In this document: positions 1-7,549 of the stretch, one piece after another
Layout: each line of letters starts with the position of its first letter
How positions within the stretch are numbered: the first letter of the stretch is position 1
Source of the DNA: Rifleibacterium sp035352635
GTDB taxonomy: Bacteria > Muiribacteriota > Ozemobacteria > Ozemobacterales > Ozemobacteraceae
Reading direction: 5' to 3'
Length of the DNA stretch: 25,888 nt
Assembly (NCBI GenBank): GCA_035352635.1
Contig: DAOPYA010000061.1
Location: 1 to 25,888, forward strand
The notes under the pieces: model-generated
What the model saw: the letters and a program-made list of their open reading frames with translations, nothing else
Told to the model about the DNA's origin: nothing
Databases searched by the model: none
Program-made: the position numbers and the translations under genes

Positions 1-487
1 CATCTGGCTGTTGCAGGACTTCTTCGACCAGGGTATGCGATATTTCCTGGGTTTGCTTGACATCTATGCCATGCCCGGCCCTGACCTGATGAATAACGTC
101 AGAAACCGCCTTAAAAGCCACCACCTGGGTCTTTTTGCTGATAACTACTTTTTCGCCGGTGGTAATGGTCTTCATTTCGGGGAATTTTTCGAAGAGAAGA
201 TCGAAATTGCGAGCAACACCGGCGACGCTCTCAACATCAGAAATATCGGTTATCTGAAAGTCATTAACGATGTATTCTTTGCCATCAGGAGTGCGCAGAT
301 AAAGGTCTTTTCTGATCATCAGAGCTTCGACATCATACTCGCAGACCAGGCCTTTAAAAATAAAGCGCGACGGCATCTGTTTATTGGCAATACGATCACC
401 GGGTATCCAGATAAACTCTTTGCTTGAGCCTATGTAGCTATACCCCGTAAATATGGTGATATCAGTTAGTTTCTTTGTTTCAGCCAT
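1..487 (-). CDS. Probable HD-GYP-type phosphohydrolase, N-terminal part (runs off the window)
   Basis: A minus-strand reading frame starts at ATG 487-485 and stays open for 162 codons to the window edge, so only the N-terminus is present. Residues 1-120 look like a small beta-rich domain that I cannot name. From about residue 125 the helical segment AVSDVIHQVRAGHGIDV and the following TLVEEVLQQPD resemble the stretch that precedes the HD domain in HD-GYP c-di-GMP phosphodiesterases. The catalytic HD and GYP motifs would lie beyond the window, so enzymatic activity is inferred and not seen. The start is supported by AGGTGG ten bases upstream, which lies inside a hairpin arm. The gene follows the carboxypeptidase gene in the same direction, 62 bases after its stop, and has its own candidate extended -10 promoter. 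The assignment rests on the short pre-HD segment only. Confidence 0.6.
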   Translation of the reverse strand, partial: MAETKKLTDITIFTGYSYIGSSKEFIWIPGDRIANKQMPSRFIFKGLVCEYDVEALMIRKDLYLRTPDGKEYIVNDFQITDISDVESVAGVARNFDLLFEKFPEMKTITTGEKVVISKKTQVVAFKAVSDVIHQVRAGHGIDVKQTQEISHTLVEEVLQQPD

Positions 488-493
488 AAAACA

Positions 494-517
494 TGAACCA
501 CCTTTTCAGGTGGTTCA
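494..517 (-). terminator. 10-bp hairpin with GAAA loop; terminator-like, also contains the next gene's SD
   Basis: TGAACCACCT and AGGTGGTTCA form a perfect 10-bp stem around a 4-base loop that reads GAAA on the minus strand, a GNRA tetraloop. The stem is followed by TGTTTT, a poor U-tract. It lies 32 bases after the carboxypeptidase stop and could end that transcript. Its 3' arm carries AGGTGG, the only Shine-Dalgarno candidate for the downstream ATG at 487, so it may also mask translation initiation. Confidence 0.55.
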
Positions 518-547
518 TTATATCACGTATTGCGCTTAAAATAACAA
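517..547 (-). promoter_or_regulatory. Candidate extended -10 promoter for the HD-GYP gene
   Basis: The minus strand reads TGATATAAT at 525-517, a perfect -10 with an extended TGn motif. A weak -35-like TTGTTA lies at 547-542 with a long 19-base spacer. The predicted start of transcription, near 510-511, falls inside the 5' arm of the adjacent hairpin. Inferred from sequence only. Confidence 0.45.
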
Positions 548-549
548 AA

Positions 550-2040
550 TCAATTTTTTATCTTTGCGACCAGGTCATCGCGGTAGTCTGCTGAGCGGTG
601 TGCATCTTCAAAAAGAACGCGGTTGCGAACGAACGACATGGCCAGCGAAGCCTGTGGGATGCCCTTGAGCGAATCAAGAGCTGTGCTGTTACCGTTGCGC
701 ATGTCTGCAACTACCAGGGCAGCGGCACGCTGACTGATTTTTTCAAGTTGTTTGAGAGCTTCGTTGCGCATCGCAACATTTCTTTCGTTTCCGAAAAGAT
801 CTACGGTGTCTTTGATGGCCCTGAGACTTTCGTCAAGGCTGAGGGCGCTGACGATTTCTTCGCGGCCATCGGGGTTTACGAGGCCGTAGGTGCCGGCTTT
901 GTCGATCAGGTACATGGCAGCCGGAACGTTTGCCTGGGTAAATTCAGGAATCTGACTGGCATTCGGAATAAAGGTGCTGCACAGTTCAAAGGTGAAGCAG
1001 AGAATCTTGCGGTCGCCGTAAGAATAGTCATCGCTGTCACCCATGGCCGGGTAGAGTTCAGCACTATTTTTGGGTTCATAGCCATTAAATTTGGCCATTT
1101 CACCGGCCATTTTAACAAAAATCTTTTCGTCTGGATTCGGGATGTTATAGCCGTAACCGAACGGGTAGAGAATCAATTCAGAATAGGTATGAAACGAAAT
1201 GCTGGCCTGAAACTTTTCACGGATCATCAGGTCACGCAGTGCGGAGGATTCAGGTTCACTGAAAGCACCTGTGCCGTGGTAGGTATCGGAGGAACCGGAA
1301 TTGCTGGCGCCTACGTTACCCCACTGATAACCATAGTTGCGGTTCAGATCGACGCCATAGGTGCCGTTACCGTTGTTGCGGCGGTTTTTGCGCCACATTT
1401 TGCTTTTTTCCATGCTGTAGACGACGCCATCGGGGTTAACCATAGGAACGATCCAGATTTCGCGTTCATCCACAAGTCTTTTGGTTTCTTCGTTGGTTGA
1501 ATATTCTTCGAGGATTTTTTTGGCAACAGCCATTGGCACTTCAATTGAAGGCCATTCGCGGGCATGATGAGCGCCAACGAGCAATGCGGCGGGTTCGGGT
1601 TCGTTCAAGCCTGGATTATCGCTGATTTTGAGAGCAAAAATATCGCGGTTTTCGTTGCTTTTGCCGATTGATTCGACCCGGCAGATTTCGGGGTATTTTT
1701 CGGCCCATTCATTCAGCTTTTTCTGCATGGTGTCGTAAGTAAAATATGCAGTGTTCTTGGTCTGAGTTTTTTTAACCTTCGTAACATACTCATCAAGGTC
1801 ACGAACCAGAACCTTTATGTAATTGCCTTTTTTGGCAAAAGCATCGATTTCGGTGCCATCAAGAACGATTTCAACAAAACCTTTGCCAACCCGCGGAATA
1901 TCGTAACCCGCATTGGCAAGCTTGTTGATCTGGGAATTGCTTAAATCGCCAACATGCACCAGGCTTTTCGGGCCTGCGTAAGCGGCAGAAGCGACCATCA
2001 GGGAAATGCCACAAATCAAACCGGCAATACTACGCCTCAT
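550..2040 (-). CDS. Secreted M14-family zinc carboxypeptidase (carboxypeptidase T-like)
   Basis: This 496-residue protein removes C-terminal residues from peptides using one zinc ion. A signal peptide spans residues 1-22 (cut after AAYA). A propeptide-like region follows to about residue 97, then the M14 domain at about 98-385. The zinc ligands are H159 and E162 in HHAREW and H284 in SFHTYSE. Substrate-binding N233/R234 sit in DLNRNY, and the general base is E352 in FTFEL, so the active site looks complete. A helical tail of about 110 residues (390-496) follows the catalytic domain; its role is unknown. The start at 2040 is chosen over an in-frame ATG at 2100 because it begins the signal peptide and has AAGGAG nine bases upstream. 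It appears monocistronic, with its own near-consensus promoter. It probably acts outside the cytoplasmic membrane in protein degradation or nutrient acquisition. Confidence 0.93.
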   Translation of the reverse strand: MRRSIAGLICGISLMVASAAYAGPKSLVHVGDLSNSQINKLANAGYDIPRVGKGFVEIVLDGTEIDAFAKKGNYIKVLVRDLDEYVTKVKKTQTKNTAYFTYDTMQKKLNEWAEKYPEICRVESIGKSNENRDIFALKISDNPGLNEPEPAALLVGAHHAREWPSIEVPMAVAKKILEEYSTNEETKRLVDEREIWIVPMVNPDGVVYSMEKSKMWRKNRRNNGNGTYGVDLNRNYGYQWGNVGASNSGSSDTYHGTGAFSEPESSALRDLMIREKFQASISFHTYSELILYPFGYGYNIPNPDEKIFVKMAGEMAKFNGYEPKNSAELYPAMGDSDDYSYGDRKILCFTFELCSTFIPNASQIPEFTQANVPAAMYLIDKAGTYGLVNPDGREEIVSALSLDESLRAIKDTVDLFGNERNVAMRNEALKQLEKISQRAAALVVADMRNGNSTALDSLKGIPQASLAMSFVRNRVLFEDAHRSADYRDDLVAKIKN

Positions 2041-2099
2041 ACTGTGATTCTCCTTGGACTGAGGAAAAAAATACTTTGAATACTGAATACTTAAAGACA

Positions 2100-2128
2100 A
2101 TTCTAACCCTGACTCAAAGATGTGTCAA
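2100..2128 (-). promoter_or_regulatory. Sigma70-type promoter of the carboxypeptidase gene
   Basis: The minus strand reads TTGACA (2128-2123), a 17-base spacer, then TAGAAT (2105-2100). This is a perfect -35 with a 5/6 -10. The expected start near 2093 gives a leader of about 53 bases before ATG 2040. The promoter begins right after the terminator of the upstream LysM gene, which supports an independent transcription unit. Confidence 0.75.
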
Positions 2129-2130
2129 GG

Positions 2131-2176
2131 CTAAAAAAAGAAAAACACTGTGCACATCATGGGGCACAGTGTTTTT
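2131..2176 (-). terminator. Strong Rho-independent terminator of the pseudopilin/sigma operon
   Basis: AAAAACACTGTGC (2141-2153) and its exact reverse complement (2164-2176) form a 13-bp stem with a 10-base loop. On the minus strand it is followed by CTTTTTTTAG. It begins ten bases after the LysM stop codon at 2187, so it closes the seven-gene operon. Confidence 0.85.
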
Positions 2177-2186
2177 GGTTAAAAAC

Positions 2187-2648
2187 TCAGGGAACGTTAG
2201 TTTTAATAAGCTTATCCGGGGAAACTTTTGGCCCCTTCAGAATGTTGGTGAACGAGGTTTCTTCGGGTTCAAACTTGCCACCTCTGGAGACTTCGTCAGC
2301 CGCACCCTGCCCTGCCTTTTTGGGCTTTTCGGGAGTGCTGCCACCGCCGCCTTTAGCCCCAACTTTTACAAGCAGAGCACGTTTGCGGTCTGCATCTTTT
2401 TCATTGGCGATGGCCTTCATGTCATTTTTATCTGGTATAAGAATGATGGTGCCGTTGAGAATGGTTCTAGGGTTGTCGATACCGTTGACTTCGAGAAGGA
2501 TGGGGTACAGGGTCGGATCACCGTAATATTTGGCTGCGAGATCCCAGAGGGTGTCGTTTCCGGTGAATTTGTGGGTAGTACCCGCCGAAGCCGGCAAGCT
2601 CAGCAAACACAGAGCAAAGAGAACGGAAATTAAAGCAATTTTCTTCAT
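2187..2648 (-). CDS. Exported LysM-domain protein
   Basis: This 153-residue protein has a signal peptide (residues 1-22, cut after ASA) and one LysM domain at about 26-72. The LysM carries the typical pattern of a DTLWDLAAKYYGD start, a central LLEVNGIDNPRTI and a final NGTIILIP. LysM domains bind N-acetylglucosamine-containing glycans such as peptidoglycan. The remaining 80 residues are charged and low-complexity, with a GGGG/PEKPKK stretch, and are probably disordered. The start at 2648 is preferred over the in-frame 2684 because it begins the signal peptide and follows AGGAGG. The start overlaps the upstream pseudopilin stop in an ATGA arrangement. As the last operon gene, it could anchor or localise the pseudopilin complex at the cell wall, which is inference from context. 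Confidence 0.88.
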   Translation of the reverse strand: MKKIALISVLFALCLLSLPASAGTTHKFTGNDTLWDLAAKYYGDPTLYPILLEVNGIDNPRTILNGTIILIPDKNDMKAIANEKDADRKRALLVKVGAKGGGGSTPEKPKKAGQGAADEVSRGGKFEPEETSFTNILKGPKVSPDKLIKTNVP

Positions 2649-3223
2649 GTGGTTCCTCCTGTGGCCTGGCGGGCCCGGTTCCAATATCTTTCTTCCTGAC
2701 TTAGCATTTCCGGGAAAAATCGGGGGTACAAAACGGCGCGAAGTTCAACTTTGTTACCTTTGTCGTTCTGGGTACGCTTTTCTTGTTCGAGGTCGCTATC
2801 AACTACTATTTTAATGGTGATCAGGCGGTTGCTGTCTTCTTTTAATTCTTCAACTTTAAAATCTCTGACCTTGGTCATGTTGATCCAGCGCGTTTTGCCT
2901 CCCTCGACGCTGCGTTCGACACCGTTTTCTTTGAACAGGTAGGTCACCTTGCGTCGTTCACCCTCATCATTAAAATAAAAAATCAGTCGTTCGCCTTCGA
3001 TGACGGGTGTTTCTTCTTCTGATTGCGGAATTACGGCCAACCTGATATCTGCCTTGAGGCGTTCAAGAATCAAACTGGCAGCCCTGAGATTGGTTAATTT
3101 GGTCTGGCTTTTAAAAAATTGCGAAAAAGTGCCGGTCATCAGGCGATAGGCAACGGTTGAGACCATTGATATAATGGCAGCCATCGCCATGACCTCGATT
3201 AAAGTAAATGCTCTGCGCTTCAT
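2645..3223 (-). CDS. Minor pseudopilin, GspJ/PulJ-like
   Basis: This 192-residue protein begins with a class III (prepilin) leader MKRRA followed by FTLIEV. Cleavage is expected between A5 and F6, leaving Glu at mature position 5 and a hydrophobic helix to about residue 30. The segment LRAASLILERLKADIRLAV resembles the region after the helix in GspJ-type minor pseudopilins. The rest is a mostly beta globular domain. The residue before the cut is Ala and not the usual Gly, as in the neighbouring pseudopilin. The start codon directly follows the upstream stop (TAAATG), with GGTGG eight bases before it. The partners are expected to be the GspI-like and GspK-like proteins of the same operon, forming a tip that initiates pseudopilus assembly. 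Confidence 0.82.
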   Translation of the reverse strand: MKRRAFTLIEVMAMAAIISMVSTVAYRLMTGTFSQFFKSQTKLTNLRAASLILERLKADIRLAVIPQSEEETPVIEGERLIFYFNDEGERRKVTYLFKENGVERSVEGGKTRWINMTKVRDFKVEELKEDSNRLITIKIVVDSDLEQEKRTQNDKGNKVELRAVLYPRFFPEMLSQEERYWNRARQATGGTT

Positions 3224-3724
3224 TTATTCAACCACCATTGAAAAAAGTGCCACGTCATCACTACCACCACCAGTTGTGCGTGGAAAGGTAACTTTAACGT
3301 TGACCAGATAAGTCGGTACCGACCGACGTTTATGAATCAGATCGCTCAACCAGCCAATAACCCCAAGAATACCACGGGTATCGCCACCTTTGAAGCGGCT
3401 CAATTCGAGACTACGAGCAAAGGGCTCAATCACCGCAGGAGGTGCTTTGAGCCCGGCTTTATCAAAAAAAGCTTTAATTTCACTATCGTTTTTAAGAGTA
3501 ATTTTATCTGAACTGCCCCCAGCCTGTTCGATCTGATAAAATCTTAAATCTCTGACGAAGTTTATCAGATCAGATGCGTAATTGGTGCCCGTAACCTCAT
3601 AAACATTATTCACGGTACCCTGACTGCCGAATCTGAAGAGGTTATAGACTGGCAGAAAAGCAAAACTGAGAAAAATAAGGGCAATCATTACTTCGACAAG
3701 GGAAAAAGCATGGCGACGCATCAT
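3224..3724 (-). CDS. Minor pseudopilin, GspI/PilV-like
   Basis: A prepilin-type protein of about 166 residues. The N-terminus MMRRHA-FSLVEVMIAL is a prepilin leader with Ala before the cut, Phe at +1 and Glu at +5. A membrane helix runs to about residue 29. The C-terminal domain (about 35-166) has no motif I can name. The start is uncertain among GTG 3730, ATG 3724 and ATG 3721. I chose 3724 because AGGGG lies eight bases upstream; GTG 3730 would give the common GTGA overlap with the anti-sigma stop, but its SD would be only two bases away. It lies between the anti-sigma and GspJ-like genes. It is a probable component of a type II secretion or type IV pilus-like filament tip. Confidence 0.8.
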   Translation of the reverse strand: MMRRHAFSLVEVMIALIFLSFAFLPVYNLFRFGSQGTVNNVYEVTGTNYASDLINFVRDLRFYQIEQAGGSSDKITLKNDSEIKAFFDKAGLKAPPAVIEPFARSLELSRFKGGDTRGILGVIGWLSDLIHKRRSVPTYLVNVKVTFPRTTGGGSDDVALFSMVVE

Positions 3725-3726
3725 AA

Positions 3727-4680
3727 TCACTGCCCCTGACCAAGTGGCTTGTCAACAAAAGGATTGGTAATATGTTCAACCCCACTTGCCGGTTCGTCGA
3801 CCTGAATTGTGGCGGTCGAAGATGCTGCTGTTTCTGAGGTGGGTTCAGATATGGTATTAACCGGAACATCAATTTTTTGAGTGCCTGATGTTGCGTCTGA
3901 TAAAGGGCTTTCTGCGGCAGTGGAGGCAATAACAGCAGAATCACAAGGGCAAGCGACTAAATCAATGGCTGTTGAAGCAACAGAGATGGGGGCTTCAGGT
4001 TTAACGGCCGTAAAGTTACGGAAATTAACTGAACCGGCCTGTAGTGAAACAGGCTCTGAATTGACCATCACCTTGAATTCTGTGCCTTTAACGAGGTCAA
4101 GCTCAATCTGTGCTTCAGTAAAGTGAACCATGCCCCGATCATCAAGAGATACCACCGCATTACCCTGCATAGTAAATTCTGAAGGGTTTTCGAGGGATAA
4201 AAACAAAAAGTTGCCTTGCAGGGTTTGTTTTTCGAAAGATTGGAGCGTAAAAACCTGGCTGGGGGTGACAACCACGCTATTAACAGTCGAATTTTCATTT
4301 AGGGCATGGTAAGAAACCGAATTCAGGGTACCCTGATAGCGAGAACTGCTGGGCATCATTAAAACAAGGGCAAGAAACAAGATCGCCAGCCCGAGAGCAG
4401 GCCACAGCAGGCGGTCAAAGAAAGATTTTCTTTCGACTTCAGGGGCAACCGTTACCGGAGCTTTGCGAATCTGGTTCATTACCTTGTCGCTAACCCTGTG
4501 ACGGGCAAACATTTCGTCAAAGCCGGCTTTTATGAGAGCGCTGTCTTCAGAGGCAGCTTTTAATTCAGCAGCGCAAACTTTGCACTCGTTCAGATGTGCA
4601 CTGACCACAGCGAGCTCTTCAGCGTCAAGCTCACCGTCAGCGTATGACATCAGAACTTCATTGTCAGGGCATTTCATCAT
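3727..4680 (-). CDS. Membrane anti-sigma factor with zinc finger and FecR-like outer domain
   Basis: This 317-residue single-pass membrane protein should hold the neighbouring ECF sigma factor inactive. The N-terminal zinc-binding anti-sigma (ZAS) motif is H29-x3-C33-x2-C36, with C4 as the likely fourth ligand. A transmembrane helix lies at about residues 91-109. Outside the membrane, residues 120-220 form a beta-rich domain with FecR-like features (TEFKVMVNSEPVSLQAGSVNF). A Ser/Thr/Ala/Pro-rich tail of about 90 residues follows, with CPC near its start. The ATG at 4680 lies inside the sigma gene, a 17-base overlap, which suggests translational coupling. Its outer domain probably senses an envelope state, perhaps linked to the pseudopilins encoded next to it; this is inference. 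No protease cleavage site can be identified by eye. Confidence 0.85.
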   Translation of the reverse strand: MMKCPDNEVLMSYADGELDAEELAVVSAHLNECKVCAAELKAASEDSALIKAGFDEMFARHRVSDKVMNQIRKAPVTVAPEVERKSFFDRLLWPALGLAILFLALVLMMPSSSRYQGTLNSVSYHALNENSTVNSVVVTPSQVFTLQSFEKQTLQGNFLFLSLENPSEFTMQGNAVVSLDDRGMVHFTEAQIELDLVKGTEFKVMVNSEPVSLQAGSVNFRNFTAVKPEAPISVASTAIDLVACPCDSAVIASTAAESPLSDATSGTQKIDVPVNTISEPTSETAASSTATIQVDEPASGVEHITNPFVDKPLGQGQ

Positions 4681-5239
4681 AAGTTTCTCTTTTCTCCCGG
4701 AGGAGGCCCCTGGCCTTGAAAATTCTGTTCTTCACTGTTTGCAGCGGCAGAGTCAGAATTTCAGATATCTCCTGGTAGGAGAGTTCGTTAATAACCCTTA
4801 ACAGAAACGGAGTACGCAGATCTTCGGGTAATTCCTGGATCATGTGGACAATCTGTCGAAAACGTTCACGCCTGATGATTATCTCAGGTGGGTGAGCCCG
4901 GTTTTCTTTGCTGCTGTCAGCGATTAGAACATCGGTCACCAGATCGGTAGATGCAATATTACGCCCAGCTTTCTTTCGCGAATCGATAAGCAGATTTCGA
5001 GAAATGGTTACCAGCCAGCCGGCGAATTTTCTTTCACAGTCGTAGGAGGCAAGATGCCGGAAAGCTTTAACGAAAGTATCCTGGACAATGTCTTCTACCT
5101 CCTGTAGGTCGTTGATTCGCGAGAGCAGATAACTGAATATAAGCTTTTCGTAACGCTCAACCAGTTGCGCAAACACTTCAATGTCACCGGCAAGCACATG
5201 CTTAACCAGTTCTGCATCTGTATGTTCCTGCTTGTTCAT
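4664..5239 (-). CDS. ECF (sigma70 family, RpoE-like) RNA polymerase sigma factor
   Basis: This 191-residue protein has the two conserved ECF regions. Region 2 (about 25-95) includes DLQEVEDIVQDTFVKAFRHL and FAGWLVTISRNLLID. Region 4 (about 130-185) includes LPEDLRTPFLLR, LSYQEISEILTLPLQTVKN and RIFKARGLLRE, a helix-turn-helix that reads the -35 element. Length is typical of the family. ATG 5239 is preferred over the in-frame TTG at 5242; neither has a strong Shine-Dalgarno sequence. The gene lies 30 bases after the GspK-like gene and overlaps the anti-sigma gene by 17 bases, so it is a classic sigma/anti-sigma pair. It is unusual that the pair sits in the middle of a pseudopilin operon. The operon promoter looks sigma70-type, so autoregulation from that promoter is not evident. 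Confidence 0.93.
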   Translation of the reverse strand: MNKQEHTDAELVKHVLAGDIEVFAQLVERYEKLIFSYLLSRINDLQEVEDIVQDTFVKAFRHLASYDCERKFAGWLVTISRNLLIDSRKKAGRNIASTDLVTDVLIADSSKENRAHPPEIIIRRERFRQIVHMIQELPEDLRTPFLLRVINELSYQEISEILTLPLQTVKNRIFKARGLLREKRETYDEMP

Positions 5240-5269
5240 CAAATACTACCGGCTTCTTTGCAAAAAGTT

Positions 5270-7549
5270 TTAATCTTCTGTAATTATTTCTATATCACGC
5301 GGACCCATGGCCAATCCGTAATAATCAGAGGTCGAGAAATCTTTGCCGCCCGCAATTTCTGCGGGTTCAAAACCCCACTCAACGATACAGCCCTGCTTAA
5401 CGAGGTCTTCAATATTATCGCTGCTGATACCCCCGATTATATGCATTGGCTTGTTGATGGTGATTTTGCCATCACCGCCCGGGCCCATGCTGATAAAAAA
5501 GCCGTGCATTTGAGGGAGCGGCCCCGCCCCAGGGTTGCCATTCGAAAGAGTTATGCCTCTTGATGCAATCAGGGTAAGATACCCGAAGGCATCGGCATTG
5601 TCAGGAGCACCCGACAAATAAGGGTTGATAATTGGTGCCTGTACATCGATTTTGCCGGTACAGATAATAATGCCACCTTTGGCGACTTCTAGAGGCTCGT
5701 CGATAACGAGGTCGCCGTCAAAGCAAATAATCTGGTTGAGATAAAGCAATTTTTTGCCTTTTTCTTCGATCATGAAATGATTCTGAAAAAAGTCGATCTT
5801 GCTCAACATGGTTTCTTTGTCTTTTATGCCAGGGAGCATGAAACTTACCCGGTCTTTGAGATACTTCTCGTCGGGGATGATATTGCGAAGTTTGCCGTTA
5901 TAATGAATTTCGGCGTCGTTCTTGAATTCATAATCATCTTTGCAGATTGCTTCAGGGCCGGCATCAATATAACCATTTTTAGGAACGACGTCTGCCCAGG
6001 GTCTATCAGGGCCGCCCGGGTCGCAGATATTATGCAGAGCCGAAATGTAGGGTTCCCAGTCGCGTATTTCGGGGTCGAGGCCACAGAGAGGCGGAACCCG
6101 GTCGCTCAGACCGAGTTGATACTCAGTGGCCTTAATTTTGTCGGTAAAGGCCGAGCTGTAGCTCTGAATAAATTCTTCATCGGCATTGGTGCCAGAAATA
6201 TCTTTGTACCATTCATAAACTTCTTCGCTGATGAATTCTTTGACTGCATCATCACTGGTAAAGGCCCGCAAAGGATAAACCCGGGCCGACTCACTGAAAT
6301 AGAAAGCAAATGTTCGGGCAAAGCGCCTTTTGATCTTGCCAAAAACCAGAGTGGGAGTGCATAGGGCTGGTGTGCCAAACAGATGCATGGAATTACCCCG
6401 GTTGATATCTTCATTGATTCGAATTTTGTACATCTCAATGGCTTTTTTAAAAAGGTAATTATTGCGGAATGGGATTTCCCAGAGGCCTTTGTAGTAACCA
6501 TAATCAACGAACGCCAGCATTACCCGGCTGGCATCTTCAGAAATCTTGTTTTTGGGGATTTGCTGGTTCATCCAGGCAGACCAGTCTTTGAGAATGAGCC
6601 AGCCAGCCGAACTAGAATTAAAATAGAAATGAAAATACTCACCAAAAGAGTTTTCGAGCATGTCATCATGACTGCCCGTCAAAACATTAAGAATCAGATT
6701 GCCTTCATCACCCTTTGAGTCTTTCTGTTGGCCACGACCACCAAGATAAATCCAGCCGTTCTTAATAAAAGACGGAGAACCAGTTTTTACGATATTGTCG
6801 GCGCGATTAAAACGAAAATCAAAGCCTTCCTGTCCGTCCTTTTTTTTGCGCACCAGGCGGTTCAGACATACCATTGGCCGGGTTGAACCGTTGAGTTTCC
6901 CGTCATCCTTGATGAAAGTCTGGTTGGCCAGAGCTTTATCGATAGTCGCACCGCGATGCGAAAAAATGGTAAAGCGGTAGAACGGCGGCGCAAGCAGGCG
7001 GGTCAGCATAAATTCCTTGCGGATGCGGCAGATTTTTGAAATACCCATGTGGTTAACGGTTACGGTAAATTCAATGTGCCCCTTGCGCTCATAAGGGCTG
7101 TTAGCAAGGCCAGCAATCGGAGCCTTGAAGGGGTATGCCTTGCCAAGGTCAGCAATATAGGTCACCGTGAAGTCGATTTCGCCGCGGTCGCCCCACTCAC
7201 TTTTAAAACGGGTGAATACTTCTTTGGTTACATCAAGGTTTTTGATAACTTTAGTATAGTCAACGCTCTCTTGTGCGCCAGTTTTGTTTGAAAAAGCTGA
7301 TTGAATGATCTTTAACCCAAAGTCTTGTTCGCGGGTTTCGAAATCTTTCTGAAGCTTGCGCACTGAGAGGCGCCCGATGGCCGAAGCAATCTGAAAAAGG
7401 CGTTCATTAACCGAAACACGGTTGGTGACGGCAGCTTCATGTTTAACCCGGTTGACAAGCGAAATGAAAATGATCATTGAAAAAATCAGAACACCACAGA
7501 CGATCACAATCAGCATACCACGCCGGGATCTGGTGATATTACTGTTCAT
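5270..7549 (-). CDS. Oversized GspK/PilX-like pseudopilin-associated protein
   Basis: This 759-residue protein starts with a prepilin-like leader ending SRRG, then MLIVIVCGVLIF and a single membrane helix to about residue 33. There is no Glu at mature position 5, as is typical of GspK. GspK proteins are usually about 300-350 residues, so this one is more than twice as long. The large middle (40-600) matches nothing I recognise. Residues 602-710 have a repetitive beta pattern with regularly spaced glycines (GDLVIDEPLEVAKGGIIICT, GYLTLIASRGITL, KITINKPMHIIGGI), like a short beta-helix or bactofilin-like fold. The start overlaps the TPR gene stop as ATGA. With the GspI- and GspJ-like genes nearby it could form the tip complex of a pseudopilus. 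The N-terminal class is fairly secure; the function of the body is unknown. Confidence 0.72.
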   Translation of the reverse strand: MNSNITRSRRGMLIVIVCGVLIFSMIIFISLVNRVKHEAAVTNRVSVNERLFQIASAIGRLSVRKLQKDFETREQDFGLKIIQSAFSNKTGAQESVDYTKVIKNLDVTKEVFTRFKSEWGDRGEIDFTVTYIADLGKAYPFKAPIAGLANSPYERKGHIEFTVTVNHMGISKICRIRKEFMLTRLLAPPFYRFTIFSHRGATIDKALANQTFIKDDGKLNGSTRPMVCLNRLVRKKKDGQEGFDFRFNRADNIVKTGSPSFIKNGWIYLGGRGQQKDSKGDEGNLILNVLTGSHDDMLENSFGEYFHFYFNSSSAGWLILKDWSAWMNQQIPKNKISEDASRVMLAFVDYGYYKGLWEIPFRNNYLFKKAIEMYKIRINEDINRGNSMHLFGTPALCTPTLVFGKIKRRFARTFAFYFSESARVYPLRAFTSDDAVKEFISEEVYEWYKDISGTNADEEFIQSYSSAFTDKIKATEYQLGLSDRVPPLCGLDPEIRDWEPYISALHNICDPGGPDRPWADVVPKNGYIDAGPEAICKDDYEFKNDAEIHYNGKLRNIIPDEKYLKDRVSFMLPGIKDKETMLSKIDFFQNHFMIEEKGKKLLYLNQIICFDGDLVIDEPLEVAKGGIIICTGKIDVQAPIINPYLSGAPDNADAFGYLTLIASRGITLSNGNPGAGPLPQMHGFFISMGPGGDGKITINKPMHIIGGISSDNIEDLVKQGCIVEWGFEPAEIAGGKDFSTSDYYGLAMGPRDIEIITED

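Noticed and set aside
11..427. 138-codon plus-strand frame at the left edge
   Set aside because: It is opposite the HD-GYP-like frame, which has a start with an SD and a recognisable pre-HD segment. The plus-strand product resembles nothing.
598..1500. 300-codon open frame on the plus strand opposite the carboxypeptidase gene
   Set aside because: It is antisense to a gene with a complete M14 active site and a signal peptide; it has no ribosome binding site and no family resemblance. It is a codon-bias shadow.
2076..2633. 185-codon plus-strand frame over the terminator and LysM gene
   Set aside because: It runs through a strong terminator hairpin and a promoter and is antisense to the LysM gene; no SD.
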